This document shows, piece after piece, positions 11,052 to 20,102 of a DNA stretch of 64,000 nucleotides. Under the pieces are notes generated by a model that did not search any database, was not told the DNA's origin, and saw only the letters and a program-made list of their open reading frames with translations. The translations under genes were made by a program, and so were the position numbers. The DNA comes from JAAUTG01 sp964458705 (GTDB taxonomy: Bacteria > Bacteroidota > Bacteroidia > Chitinophagales > Saprospiraceae). The stretch is from positions 1 through 64,000 of the forward strand of contig CAYWKD010000001.1 in assembly GCA_964458705.1 (NCBI GenBank), in the 5' to 3' direction. Position 1 is the first letter of the stretch. Each line of letters begins with the position of its first letter.

Positions 11052-11591
11052 TTAGGAAACTAATTGGTATATGCTGTCCCATTGTCGCCCCGATTCATCA
11101 TAATCCAAACCATATCCTATTACAAACTTGTTAGGAATTTCAAACCCAACATAGGTTAATGGTAAGTCGTTGTACTGCAGGGCATCGGGCTTGAGTAATA
11201 AAGTAGCAATTGCAATAGATTCGGGAGTCTCTTTTTGCAGCTCAGGTAGCAAGTTTGAAAAAGTATTGCCTGTATCTACAATATCTTCTACTAGTATGAT
11301 GTGGCGACCTGTGATATTTTTGTTCAAGCCTAATTGAGTAGTTAGCTTTCCCGTGGAGTCCATACCTTTATAGGAGGAAACTTTTATGAAAGAAATTTCA
11401 CAATGTATTTTACAGGCTCTTACTAGATCAGCTGTAAAAATAAATGCACCATTTAAGACGCCTATAAATATTGGATTTTTCTCAGCATACTGCTGATGTA
11501 TTTCTTTTCCTAAGGCTAAGATGCGATGTTGGATTTTTTCCGCAGAAAGATATTGTTCAAACGTTCGTTCGTGGGCTGTAACTCTTTGCAT
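11052..11591 (-). CDS. hpt: Hypoxanthine phosphoribosyltransferase
   Basis: A 179-residue type I phosphoribosyltransferase, the usual length for the family. The PRPP-binding loop is at residues 101-110 (VEDIVDTGNT), and VLNGAF precedes it at 45-50. The enzyme salvages hypoxanthine and guanine to IMP and GMP in the cytoplasm. The ATG at 11591 gives a slightly long N-terminus before the conserved core. anmK lies immediately upstream on the same strand (41 bp), so the two may be cotranscribed. Confidence 0.88.
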   Translation of the reverse strand: MQRVTAHERTFEQYLSAEKIQHRILALGKEIHQQYAEKNPIFIGVLNGAFIFTADLVRACKIHCEISFIKVSSYKGMDSTGKLTTQLGLNKNITGRHIILVEDIVDTGNTFSNLLPELQKETPESIAIATLLLKPDALQYNDLPLTYVGFEIPNKFVIGYGLDYDESGRQWDSIYQLVS

Positions 11592-11632
11592 ATAATATTT
11601 CTAAAGTTCTAGCCCAAAGGTAATGGAATTTA

Positions 11633-12754
11633 TTAAATCGTCTTTTGCCAGCCTTGATGAACTACGCCGCCAATCACGCTTCTCACTGCTCCAGTTACAG
11701 TATGTATGCAATTAGGAACACTTTCTATTCTCATCACACCCATTAGTGCCATGAGTAATGCTTCTTTATTTTCGATCATTTCTTTATCGGGTAGAACTAC
11801 TTGAATTTCAGGAAGCCCTTCTACTAGTAACTCCATCAAAAAAGTATTAAATGCTCCACCGCCTGTTACAATCATCTTGTAAACTCTATCTTTGGGTAGT
11901 TTTTCTTTTTCAAAAATTTGCTGAACGGACTGCCGTGTTTGAAAGACGATATGCTCACAGGCAGTTCTTAATCTATCCGAGACAGCAGCATCAAAATTTT
12001 TAAAAAGCTGCGTTAAGTTCTCTCGCACCCATTGATTGTCTAAACTTTTAGGATATTCCTCAAGAAAATAATCGAATGTATTTGACTGTTCTAACAATGT
12101 TATGTTAACCGTTCCTGTTCTTGCTATCGCTCCGCTGGCATCGTATGGCAAATCCATTTCATTAGCTAATGTATTTAAAATCTGATTTGCACCCGTGATA
12201 TCAAGGGCTACTGAATGCTTGTCACTTTGATAGGTTATATTGAATATTCCTCCTGTATTTAGACAAAAATCAAACTCAGAAAGCAAATATCGGTCTGCAA
12301 TAGGTGCAATAGGTGCACCTTGTCCTCCACTGCTGACATCCATAGCTCGCACATCACTGACAACAGGATATCCTGTGATGCTAGCTATTGCAGCACCATC
12401 ACCAATTTGCACTGTAAATTGCCTTTCTGGATAATGAAAAATAGTATGTCCATGTGAGACAATTAAATCGGGAGTTAATGCGTGTTCTGATAGAAACTGC
12501 TGTACCAACTGCCCTAGGTAGTGCCCAAACTTAGCATGTGTTTCTACAAAATCTAAAGCCGAACTTTGGGGTAGTTCCATTAATTTCTTTTGCCATGCTT
12601 TGCTGTAAGCAACTGTGTTGGAAGCATTAATTTTCCAATTAACGACTTCAAAGGTTGGTAAGGCTTTGATTGTAAAAGTACAAAAGGCAATATCCAGCCC
12701 ATCTAATGAACTACCAGACATCAACCCGAGTACCTTGTAGGTCTTTATTGCCAA
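11633..12754 (-). CDS. anmK: Anhydro-N-acetylmuramic acid kinase
   Basis: A 373-residue protein with the ATP-binding signature GLMSGSSLDG at residues 10-19, then VSHGHTIFHYPE, QIGDGAAIA and SSGGQGAPIAPIAD, all characteristic of AnmK. It phosphorylates anhydro-MurNAc with ring opening, recycling peptidoglycan fragments. The start codon is TTG (12752-12754); there is no ATG between it and the conserved core. A 14-bp hairpin lies 14 bases upstream of that start, which may mark the end of the cytochrome transcript or influence translation. The next gene downstream is hpt. Confidence 0.92.
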   Translation of the reverse strand: MAIKTYKVLGLMSGSSLDGLDIAFCTFTIKALPTFEVVNWKINASNTVAYSKAWQKKLMELPQSSALDFVETHAKFGHYLGQLVQQFLSEHALTPDLIVSHGHTIFHYPERQFTVQIGDGAAIASITGYPVVSDVRAMDVSSGGQGAPIAPIADRYLLSEFDFCLNTGGIFNITYQSDKHSVALDITGANQILNTLANEMDLPYDASGAIARTGTVNITLLEQSNTFDYFLEEYPKSLDNQWVRENLTQLFKNFDAAVSDRLRTACEHIVFQTRQSVQQIFEKEKLPKDRVYKMIVTGGGAFNTFLMELLVEGLPEIQVVLPDKEMIENKEALLMALMGVMRIESVPNCIHTVTGAVRSVIGGVVHQGWQKTI

Positions 12755-12768
12755 TGATCTCCAACTTT

Positions 12769-12805
12769 TTAGATTATTGAGACCTCAGAGATCTCAGTAA
12801 TCTAA
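12769..12805 (-). terminator. Hairpin between the cytochrome c gene and anmK
   Basis: TTAGATTATTGAGA pairs with TCTCAGTAATCTAA (14 bp with one G-U on one strand) around a 9-base loop. No clear U tract follows on the minus strand, so termination is only probable. It may instead shape the leader of the TTG-started anmK. Confidence 0.45.
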
Positions 12806-12852
12806 TCACTAAATTGAGTACAAGTGAGCAGCTAACAATTAAGTTCCTTTTT

Positions 12853-13206
12853 CTATTGCTGCAAAGCAATAGTGTATTTTGCTACGGCCTCAATTTCAGC
12901 TTCATCTAGCAGCGTTTTATAAGAAACCATTGCTGTCCCTTCTCGTCCATTTTCCAATACGTGAATACGCTCTTCCAAAGATAGTTGAGACTCCGCTAAA
13001 TTAGCAGCTCCACTCACACCCATATCGCCATTTACTCCATGACAAGCCACACAGTTAGTTTGATAAATCGCTTTACCATCAATTGCAGCAATTTGTTTTT
13101 TATCGGTTGTGGATGTTGAACTCGATGTGGATGAACTAGTTTCTTCTCCACCGCAAGCAAATGCAAATGCAACAATAAAACTAAGCACAAGTACCTTCTT
13201 GATCAT
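12853..13206 (-). CDS. c-type cytochrome lipoprotein
   Basis: A 117-residue protein. A lipobox ends at Cys18 (AFAFAC), followed by a Ser/Thr-rich linker of about 18 residues typical of surface- or membrane-tethered lipoproteins. The single haem site CVACH is at residues 52-56, and Met93 in GTAMVSYK is the likely distal ligand. Length and spacing fit a small class I cytochrome c (cytochrome c6/c553 type), which would shuttle electrons in the periplasm. No oxidase gene is adjacent, so its redox partner is not shown. Confidence 0.85.
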   Translation of the reverse strand: MIKKVLVLSFIVAFAFACGGEETSSSTSSSTSTTDKKQIAAIDGKAIYQTNCVACHGVNGDMGVSGAANLAESQLSLEERIHVLENGREGTAMVSYKTLLDEAEIEAVAKYTIALQQ

Positions 13207-13394
13207 AACTTTTTGTATTTTCTATATTCAATTAATAATTTAAAGCCTAACAACTTTTAGCAAATGCTGTTGTCAAATTCTGTTTATTTAAATTCAATAT
13301 AAATTTCTTATTTTACAGAATCTAACTGTATTGCTTAGTTTTTCGTTTCTTTGCAAGTCAAATTTAGTAACAAAATTAAAAGTATTTAGCATCT

Positions 13395-14465
13395 ATGATA
13401 GAGAAATTAGAAGCGATCAAAGACCGATATTTAGTACTGCAAGAGCAACTATCCGATCCAGAAGTAATTGAAGATATGGATCGCTTCATGAAAGTGAACA
13501 AAGAATACAAAAGCCTCGAAGCGTTTGTAGAAGTACATTCTGTTTATAAAGAAATACTGGATAATATACAATCCTCTAAGGAAATGTTGAAAGACGAGGA
13601 TGCCGATATGCGTGAAATGGCACAAACGGAACTGAATAATTTACTTCTTAAGAGAGAAGCATTGGAAGAAGAAATAAAAATTATGCTCATTCCCAAAGAC
13701 CCAAATGACGAACGAGATGTAATTTTTGAAATTCGCTCTGGTACAGGTGGAGACGAAGCAAGTATTTTTGCAGGCGACCTGTATCGAATGTATGCTAAAT
13801 ATTTTGAACTACAAGGCTGGAAAACAGAAGTTATAACAGCTAATGAAGGTACAGTAGGCGGATACAGTAAAATTGTACTAGAGGTGAATGGTACAGATGT
13901 GTATGGAAAAGTGAAATTTGAATCAGGGGCGCACCGCGTGCAGCGCGTACCGAAGACGGAGTCACAAGGGCGAGTGCATACCTCTGCGGCTACCGTTGTA
14001 GTGATGCCAAAACTAGAAATAGAGGACATAGATATTAACAAAGCCGATCTAAAAATTGATACCTTCCGAGCTAGTGGAGCAGGTGGTCAGCATGTCAACA
14101 AGACGGAGTCAGCCATTCGGATTACACACCTTCCCACAGGCGTTGTTTCAGAAAGCCAAGATGGACGATCACAGCATAAGAATAAAGAAATTGCAATGCA
14201 GCGGTTATTCCAAAAAATACAAGAAGCAAACCGCGAAGCGCACGATTCAGAAGTATCTTCAGCTAGAAAATCACTAGTAGGTTCTGGTGACCGTTCTGAT
14301 AAAATCCGAACTTATAATTATCCACAAAATCGCGTTACAGATCATCGTATCAACCTAACTCTTTACAACTTAGATAAAATAGTAGAGGGGGAATTAGAGC
14401 CTGTCATTGAAGCTCTACAAATGCACGAAAATACAGAAAAAATGAAAGGTGAGGAAGTCGTTTAG
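13395..14465 (+). CDS. prfA: Peptide chain release factor 1
   Basis: A 356-residue class I release factor. The catalytic GGQ is at residues 230-232 in GAGGQHVNKTESAIR. RF1 rather than RF2 is indicated by the P-x-T-type motif (PKT in VQRVPKTESQGRVHT) and the RSDKIRTYNYPQNRVTDHR segment near the C-terminus. It recognises UAA and UAG and hydrolyses peptidyl-tRNA. The spacer before it holds TTTCTTTG at about 13352, one base from a -7 consensus. Release factor 3 (prfC) lies 48 kb away in the same window. Confidence 0.95.
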   Translation: MIEKLEAIKDRYLVLQEQLSDPEVIEDMDRFMKVNKEYKSLEAFVEVHSVYKEILDNIQSSKEMLKDEDADMREMAQTELNNLLLKREALEEEIKIMLIPKDPNDERDVIFEIRSGTGGDEASIFAGDLYRMYAKYFELQGWKTEVITANEGTVGGYSKIVLEVNGTDVYGKVKFESGAHRVQRVPKTESQGRVHTSAATVVVMPKLEIEDIDINKADLKIDTFRASGAGGQHVNKTESAIRITHLPTGVVSESQDGRSQHKNKEIAMQRLFQKIQEANREAHDSEVSSARKSLVGSGDRSDKIRTYNYPQNRVTDHRINLTLYNLDKIVEGELEPVIEALQMHENTEKMKGEEVV

Positions 14466-14525
14466 AAGGAATGTCTATTTCACTACGGAGACTCGATTAG
14501 AGTATATTTAATCAATAATAGAACC

Positions 14526-14990
14526 ATGAAACAAAAGATTGATAAAATACTAGGATATTTTCTGATAGCTCTCATGGCAGCTATGACGTTAGATGTTCTT
14601 TGGGGCGTTATCACAAGATATGTCTTAGGTGGTCAAGCAAGCTGGACAGAAGAGTTAGCTCGCTTTCTGCTTATCTGGATTGGAGTACTTGGAGCGGCTT
14701 ATGCCTCTGGACAAAAAATGCACCTTGCTATTGATCTGCTAAAGCCAAGCCTTCAACCGAGAGGGCAGCGACGACTATCTTTATTTATTAATCTTCTAAT
14801 CATTACTTTCACTTTAGCCGTTATGGTCATTGGTGGTTTGCGTTTGATGTATATTACTCAAACTTTGGGGCAGCTTTCTCCAGCACTACGTATCCCAATG
14901 ACGATTATTTACGCCATCCTTCCCATAAGTGGTTTTTTGGTTATCTACTATAAAACCACAGAACTGCTAAATGATAAATCAATAGAATAA
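14526..14990 (+). CDS. TRAP transporter small permease subunit (DctQ family), without partners
   Basis: A 154-residue protein with four hydrophobic segments. Family motifs are WTEELARFLLIWIGVLGAA at about 39-57 and a C-terminal P-x-x-IIYAILPISG segment. DctQ proteins are the small membrane subunit of TRAP transporters, which import organic acids or sialic acid using a Na+ gradient. They normally act with a large DctM permease and a DctP-type binding protein. Neither is encoded on either side: prfA is 60 bp upstream and an S1/P1-like hydrolase 37 bp downstream. It may work with subunits encoded elsewhere, or be a remnant. Confidence 0.8.
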   Translation: MKQKIDKILGYFLIALMAAMTLDVLWGVITRYVLGGQASWTEELARFLLIWIGVLGAAYASGQKMHLAIDLLKPSLQPRGQRRLSLFINLLIITFTLAVMVIGGLRLMYITQTLGQLSPALRIPMTIIYAILPISGFLVIYYKTTELLNDKSIE

Positions 14991-15027
14991 TTTTTTCTTC
15001 TTATTTTTGATTTAAAATATACATTTT

Positions 15028-16236
15028 ATGCTATTTAGAGGATGGACTACACTTTTGTTGCTCAGTATTTTGGTATTGTCCACTAGTTTTATGTGTATGA
15101 ACGAATGGGGATTTTTTGGACATCGGCGTATCAACAGAATGGCAGTGTTTACGCTACCTCCAGAAATGTTGGGCTTCTACAAAACCAACATTGAATTTAT
15201 CACGCAACATGCAGTTGATCCAGACAAACGCAGATACGCCACTAGACACGAAGCCGTGCGACATTATATTGATATTGACCACTGGGGGGAGTATCCTTTT
15301 CCTGAATTACCTAGAGATTGGACAAGCACTTTAATGAAATATACTGATATTTATGCAATTAATCCTCAAAATGACACTCTGCACTTATTTGGCAGAGAGA
15401 AAATGAGCACTATTGAAGTGAACTTGGACGGCAAGTCAAATACTTATAGAGATTTTTTTTTCAATAATATTTTACCTGTATATTATGAAGACGAATGGAT
15501 CATCAATTGTGATTCCTTAAATCAGTTGTTGGCAGAAGATGTTGATTGCCAAAAAGCAATTGCAATTGATCGCTTTTCAGAGTATGGTATTCTACCTTAT
15601 AACTTATTAAGAGTATATAGGCAGCTCGTACAAGCCTTTCAAGAAAAGAACTACAATCGCATTTTGCGTATTTCAACTGAAATCGGTCATTATGTAGGTG
15701 ATGCTCATGTTCCACTTCACACAACAGAAAACTACAATGGTCAGTTGACCAATCAGATAGGTATTCATGCCTTTTGGGAAAGTCGTTTACCAGAGCTATA
15801 TGCTGATGAAAATTACGACTTTTTTGTAGGTAAAGCCACCTATATTCGCGATCCAAGGCAGTACTTTTGGGACACTGTCTTAGACAGCCACGCTGAGTTA
15901 GATTCTGTACTAATCATTGAAAAGGAGTTGAGCTATCAATTTCCTGAAGATCAGCAGTATTGCTATGAAGAGCGACTCGGCAGAACAATTCGCACACAAT
16001 GCGAAGGCTATGCTAAAGCGTACCATGAGCGAATGGCTGGAATGGTAGAACGACGAATGCGAGCTACCGTAAAAGCAGTAGGTGATGTTTGGTTTTCTGC
16101 TTGGGTAGATGCTGGACAGCCTAACTTGCAGCAACTGACCCCAAGACAATTATCGAAATTAGAACAGAAAGCGCAGAAAAGTTTAGAACAACAATACCAA
16201 GCAGGCGAGGCTAAAGGTAGAACGCATGAAAATTAA
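15028..16236 (+). CDS. S1/P1 nuclease / zinc-dependent phospholipase C superfamily protein
   Basis: A 402-residue protein with a signal peptide (about 1-22), followed by NEWGFFGHRRIN. In this superfamily the Trp and His of such an N-terminal W-G-x-x-GH motif bind zinc after processing. The further ligands DIDHW (about 87-91), IGHYVGDAHVPLHTTENYN and IHAFWE are all present. The family cleaves phosphodiester bonds in nucleic acids or phospholipids outside the cytoplasm; which substrate applies here cannot be read. The C-terminus is charged (EQKAQKSLEQQ), with no T9SS domain seen. The gene follows the lone TRAP subunit and may be cotranscribed with it. Confidence 0.75.
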   Translation: MLFRGWTTLLLLSILVLSTSFMCMNEWGFFGHRRINRMAVFTLPPEMLGFYKTNIEFITQHAVDPDKRRYATRHEAVRHYIDIDHWGEYPFPELPRDWTSTLMKYTDIYAINPQNDTLHLFGREKMSTIEVNLDGKSNTYRDFFFNNILPVYYEDEWIINCDSLNQLLAEDVDCQKAIAIDRFSEYGILPYNLLRVYRQLVQAFQEKNYNRILRISTEIGHYVGDAHVPLHTTENYNGQLTNQIGIHAFWESRLPELYADENYDFFVGKATYIRDPRQYFWDTVLDSHAELDSVLIIEKELSYQFPEDQQYCYEERLGRTIRTQCEGYAKAYHERMAGMVERRMRATVKAVGDVWFSAWVDAGQPNLQQLTPRQLSKLEQKAQKSLEQQYQAGEAKGRTHEN

Positions 16237-16291
16237 TCAATTCTTTAATAAACTGCAATTTAATAATTGATTCAGCTACTACCGCTCAAAT

Positions 16292-19200
16292 CTATTTTCC
16301 GTGACAATGTTTGTATTTTTTACCGCTGCCACAAGGACAGAGGTCATTTCGCCCTACTTTTTTAGTATCTCGCTTAAACGTCTCTGGCTTTGGTTGATTA
16401 CTCACTGCTTCTGCCGCTGCCCTTGACGCTACACGCTGACGCGTTTCAGCGACTCGGTTGGTTCTCATTTTGCTTACGTTCGTTTGCTGACGCTGCTTGG
16501 CTTCTTCCAAAGTGCTGCCATCGGCAAATGCCAAAGTTCCATGTGCAAGGTAAGAAGTAACCTTTTCATTAATTTGATAGACCAACCCTTCAAACAACTT
16601 GTAGGCTTCCATTTTGTAAACTACTAGCGGGTCTTTTTGCTCAAAGGAGGCAGCTTGAGAAGCTTCTTTCAACTCATCCATGGAGCGCAAATGCTCCTTC
16701 CAAAGATCGTCAATAAGTGCTAGAGCAACCGTCTTTTCGATATCTTGTCGGATAGAGTCTCCTTTACTACTAATAGCATCCTCAATTTCAGCCGTAATCA
16801 TCAATGGATTCTGACTTCCGTCTGTAAAAGGCACTATGATGCGCTTAAAGCGACTACCTTCTTGCTCATGCACTTCCTTGATTCTTGGGTAAATAACACC
16901 TATGATATCATTCATTTTTCGATTGTACTGCTCGAAAACTTGGACTTCATATTGCTGAATGACATCTTCCAGTTTGCCTTCATTAAAGTTAGCCGCATCA
17001 ATTTTAGGATCAACACCTAGCAGGCTCATCGAAGTTGTTCTGAAAGCTTCATAATTTTTATCGGGTTGAAACTCAGAAACAATATCTTGAATCATAGACT
17101 GAAACATATTGTTCAAGTCCACTGCAAAGCGTTCACCAGAAAGCGTATTATACCTCTTTTTATAGATGGCTTCTCGCTGAATATTCATTACATCATCATA
17201 CTCCAATAATCGCTTGCGGATACCAAAATTATTTTCTTCTACCTTTTTCTGCGCTCGCTCAATGGATTTAGAAACCATTGAATGTTGAATCACATCACCA
17301 TCCTCATGGCCCATTCTATCCATCAACTTCGCTATGCGTTCTGATTGGAATAGGCGCATTAAGTCATCTTCCAATGAAACATAGAACTGAGAAGAACCTG
17401 GATCTCCCTGACGACCTGCACGACCTCTCAACTGACGATCCACTCGTCGAGAATCGTGCCGCTCTGTACCAATAATCGCCAATCCACCAGCATCTTTCAC
17501 TTGCTGGCTAATTTTAATATCCGTACCACGACCTGCCATGTTGGTTGCAATCGTAACTTTACTTGGCTTACCCGCTTCTCCTACAATTTCTGCCTCACGT
17601 TGGTGCTGTTTAGCATTTAGAACATTGTGGCTCAATCCTTTTAGATTCAACATACGACTCAACTTCTCAGAAACTTCCACCGTAGTTGTACCTACTAGAA
17701 CTGGTCGCCCAGCATCCGTTAGGCTTAGAATTTCATCAATGACTGCATTGTATTTTTCACGAGCTGTTTTATAAACCAAATCATCTCTGTCATCTCTTTT
17801 TATTGGCTTATTAGTTGGAATAACAACCACATCCAACTTGTAAATTTCCCAAAACTCTCCAGCTTCTGTTTCAGCAGTACCCGTCATACCTGCCAATTTA
17901 TGGTACATACGAAAGTAATTCTGCAAGGTAACAGTAGCATAAGTCTGCGTAATGTCTCCAACTTTTACATTTTCTTTTACCTCTAACGCTTGATGCAGAC
18001 CATCAGAGTAACGTCGTCCTTCCATCATACGCCCTGTTTGCTCATCCACAATTTTTACCTGCCCATCCATTACTACATACTCTTCGTCTCGCTCAAAAAG
18101 TGTGTAGGCTTTCAATAGCTGGCTCATTGCGTGCAGACGTCTCGCTTTCACTGCGAAATCCTGTGAGAGTGTTGTTTTGGCATCTTGCCTTTCTTTTTCA
18201 GAAAGCGTCTCATCTTCATCAATTTCATACATACCTGTTGCCAAGTCAGGCATCACAAAGAAATGCTCATCCTCTACATATTTTGATAAATATTCTGCTC
18301 CATTATCAGTTAACTCTACATTCCTGTTTTTCTCATCAATTGTAAAATATAGTGCTTCGTCTACGATGTGCATATTCTTTGATTGCTCTTGCATGTAAAA
18401 GTTTTCTGCTTTTTGCAAAGCAACGCGCACGCCATCTTGACTCAAAAACTTGATTAAAGGACGATATTTCGGTAGTGAGCGATAAGCCCTAAGCAATGCC
18501 ATTCCGGCTCCTCCTTCTTCATAGCTTGTATTTCCTTCTTTGAATAGCTTCTTAGCTTGTGCTAAATACTCCGTCGCCTGCTTCTGCTGAACCGAGATTA
18601 ATTTTTCTACTAGTGCTTTTAATGATCCATACTCTTGCTCTTCAGTGCCTTTAGGTACTGGACCTGATATGATTAGAGGCGTCCGAGCATCGTCAATCAA
18701 AACAGAATCCACCTCATCTATCATAGAAAAATGGTGTTTGCGTTGAACCATTTCATTTAATGATCCCACCATGTTGTCTCGAAGATAATCAAAGCCAAAC
18801 TCATTGTTTGTTCCGTAAGTGATATCACTATTGTAAGCCTTGCGACGTTCGGGAGAATGTGGCTTATAATGATCCAAACAATCTACAGTTAAGAATAAAA
18901 ATTCAAAAATAGGTCCTACCCACTCGCTATCTCGACGAGCCAAATAGTCGTTCACTGTAATTATATGTACACCCTGACCAGATAATCCATTCAAATAAGC
19001 GGGCAGCGTTGCTACCAATGTCTTTCCTTCACCTGTTTGCATTTCTGCAATTTTACCGTCATGCAGCACCATACCACCAATTAACTGGACGTCATAATGC
19101 ACCATGTCCCAAGTGATGTCACCTCCTGCTGCTTTCCAGCTATTTTTCCATATTGCTTGATCGCCATCTATTGTGATATAGTTTTTCTTGAGATTACTCG

Positions 19201-19612
19201 CCAATTCTCGATCATGATCGGTTGCAGTAACTGACAAAGTGTCATTATCCATGAATCGGCGCGAAGTTTCTTTCACTACCGCAAAAGCTTCTGGTAGTAT
19301 TTCTTTAAGTATAACTTCAAGTTGCTTATCGCGTTCTTCTATTAATTTATCTATCTCTTCGTAGATGACTTCCTTTTGGTCGAGGTCTTTCTCTTCTTTT
19401 GCTTCTTCTTTTGCAGCAGCAATATCTTCGTCGATCCCCGCTAAATGTTCTGCGATACGCCTTCTAAATTCGATTGTTCGATTTCGCAATTCATCATTAC
19501 TGACAAGTTGGAGGCGTTCATATTCATCATTTATTTCATCTACAATAGGAGTGTATTGTGCTACATCCCTGTCGTATTTTGTACCAAACATTTTTTTTAC
19601 AAACCCAAGCAT
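16292..19612 (-). CDS. secA: Preprotein translocase ATPase SecA
   Basis: A 1,106-residue protein, longer than the E. coli SecA of 901, as is usual in Bacteroidota. The Walker A motif MQTGEGKT is at residues 191-198, and DEVDSVLIDDARTPLIISG contains the DEVD box. A long insertion (about 330-430) separates the first helicase domain from ELTDNGAEYL. The second helicase domain has MAGRGTDIK and RQLRGRAGRQGDPG. The C-terminus ends in a zinc-binding SEC-C motif (LCPCGSGKKYKHCHG). SecA drives Sec export, including the T9SS cargo proteins encoded in this window. It is a single gene; TTTCTTTG on the minus strand at 19661-19668 is a possible -7 box. Confidence 0.97.
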   Translation of the reverse strand: MLGFVKKMFGTKYDRDVAQYTPIVDEINDEYERLQLVSNDELRNRTIEFRRRIAEHLAGIDEDIAAAKEEAKEEKDLDQKEVIYEEIDKLIEERDKQLEVILKEILPEAFAVVKETSRRFMDNDTLSVTATDHDRELASNLKKNYITIDGDQAIWKNSWKAAGGDITWDMVHYDVQLIGGMVLHDGKIAEMQTGEGKTLVATLPAYLNGLSGQGVHIITVNDYLARRDSEWVGPIFEFLFLTVDCLDHYKPHSPERRKAYNSDITYGTNNEFGFDYLRDNMVGSLNEMVQRKHHFSMIDEVDSVLIDDARTPLIISGPVPKGTEEQEYGSLKALVEKLISVQQKQATEYLAQAKKLFKEGNTSYEEGGAGMALLRAYRSLPKYRPLIKFLSQDGVRVALQKAENFYMQEQSKNMHIVDEALYFTIDEKNRNVELTDNGAEYLSKYVEDEHFFVMPDLATGMYEIDEDETLSEKERQDAKTTLSQDFAVKARRLHAMSQLLKAYTLFERDEEYVVMDGQVKIVDEQTGRMMEGRRYSDGLHQALEVKENVKVGDITQTYATVTLQNYFRMYHKLAGMTGTAETEAGEFWEIYKLDVVVIPTNKPIKRDDRDDLVYKTAREKYNAVIDEILSLTDAGRPVLVGTTTVEVSEKLSRMLNLKGLSHNVLNAKQHQREAEIVGEAGKPSKVTIATNMAGRGTDIKISQQVKDAGGLAIIGTERHDSRRVDRQLRGRAGRQGDPGSSQFYVSLEDDLMRLFQSERIAKLMDRMGHEDGDVIQHSMVSKSIERAQKKVEENNFGIRKRLLEYDDVMNIQREAIYKKRYNTLSGERFAVDLNNMFQSMIQDIVSEFQPDKNYEAFRTTSMSLLGVDPKIDAANFNEGKLEDVIQQYEVQVFEQYNRKMNDIIGVIYPRIKEVHEQEGSRFKRIIVPFTDGSQNPLMITAEIEDAISSKGDSIRQDIEKTVALALIDDLWKEHLRSMDELKEASQAASFEQKDPLVVYKMEAYKLFEGLVYQINEKVTSYLAHGTLAFADGSTLEEAKQRQQTNVSKMRTNRVAETRQRVASRAAAEAVSNQPKPETFKRDTKKVGRNDLCPCGSGKKYKHCHGK

Positions 19613-19704
19613 CGTATATGTGATTTCTTTATTTCTAATTTCATTAAAATTGCAAGACTACAAAGAAAAGCAATTTTTGAGAGGTTCTGAATAATGATCG
19701 CAGT

Positions 19705-19712
19705 TATATTTG
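19705..19712 (+). promoter_or_regulatory. TAnnTTTG box in the secA upstream spacer (plus strand)
   Basis: TATATTTG matches the -7 consensus and points toward the decayed receptor fragment at 19942-20083. No convincing -33 element is at the right distance, so it may be chance in AT-rich DNA or the old promoter of the lost gene. Confidence 0.25.
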
Positions 19713-19941
19713 TAGTACTGATTAGTAAGATCAAATATTCCACAATATAAACGGCTATTTTCACAACATATTCTATACCGAATTGCTCATTAGTTGATTA
19801 GATGTCAAACTGGCAGATGCTTGAAGAACTCAATCTCACCTTACCAATTACTGACAAAATTCATTGCTAGAAAACCGTTATTCTATATTCCCCAGATAGG
19901 GCAACCAAAAAATTCTAGTTAAGAAGGTAAGAATATTTTAG

Positions 19942-20083
19942 GGCCTATTGATTACTCAGGCTAACGAAGAGTTCGCATCTTAGTTTTGGTTCTATGTGAG
20001 ACCGAGCAACAGGTTATCTTGGTCCTGGTATTATTCCTTCTGATGGACGGAGTTTTTATGGAACAGTCAGCATAACCTTATAA
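19942..20083 (+). pseudogene. Remnant of the C-terminal end of a TonB-dependent receptor (probable)
   Basis: The frame ending with TAA at 20081-20083 encodes ATGYLGPGIIPSDGRSFYG followed by TVSITL. This resembles the last beta-strand region of TonB-dependent receptors, including the aromatic/hydrophobic end. A TGA at 19997 interrupts it. Upstream, a different frame (19942-19980) reads ...QANEEFAS, which would join smoothly to FGSM if one frameshift is assumed. No start, plug domain or rest of the barrel is present. I infer a degraded gene that has lost its upstream part. The rest of the 490-bp spacer 19613-20102 shows nothing I recognise. Confidence 0.45.
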
Positions 20084-20102
20084 TATACTCTCAGTCCAAT
20101 GG

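Noticed and set aside
12779..12789. GAGACCTCAGA occurring also near 52110
   Set aside because: A shared 11- to 13-mer only; no larger repeat or mobile-element structure surrounds either copy.
13544..14041. 165-codon minus-strand frame inside prfA
   Set aside because: Antisense shadow of a highly conserved release-factor gene; Ser/Thr-rich composition is typical of such shadows.
17278..17774. Plus-strand frames inside secA
   Set aside because: Opposite-strand shadows of the conserved SecA helicase region, without RBS or promoter support.
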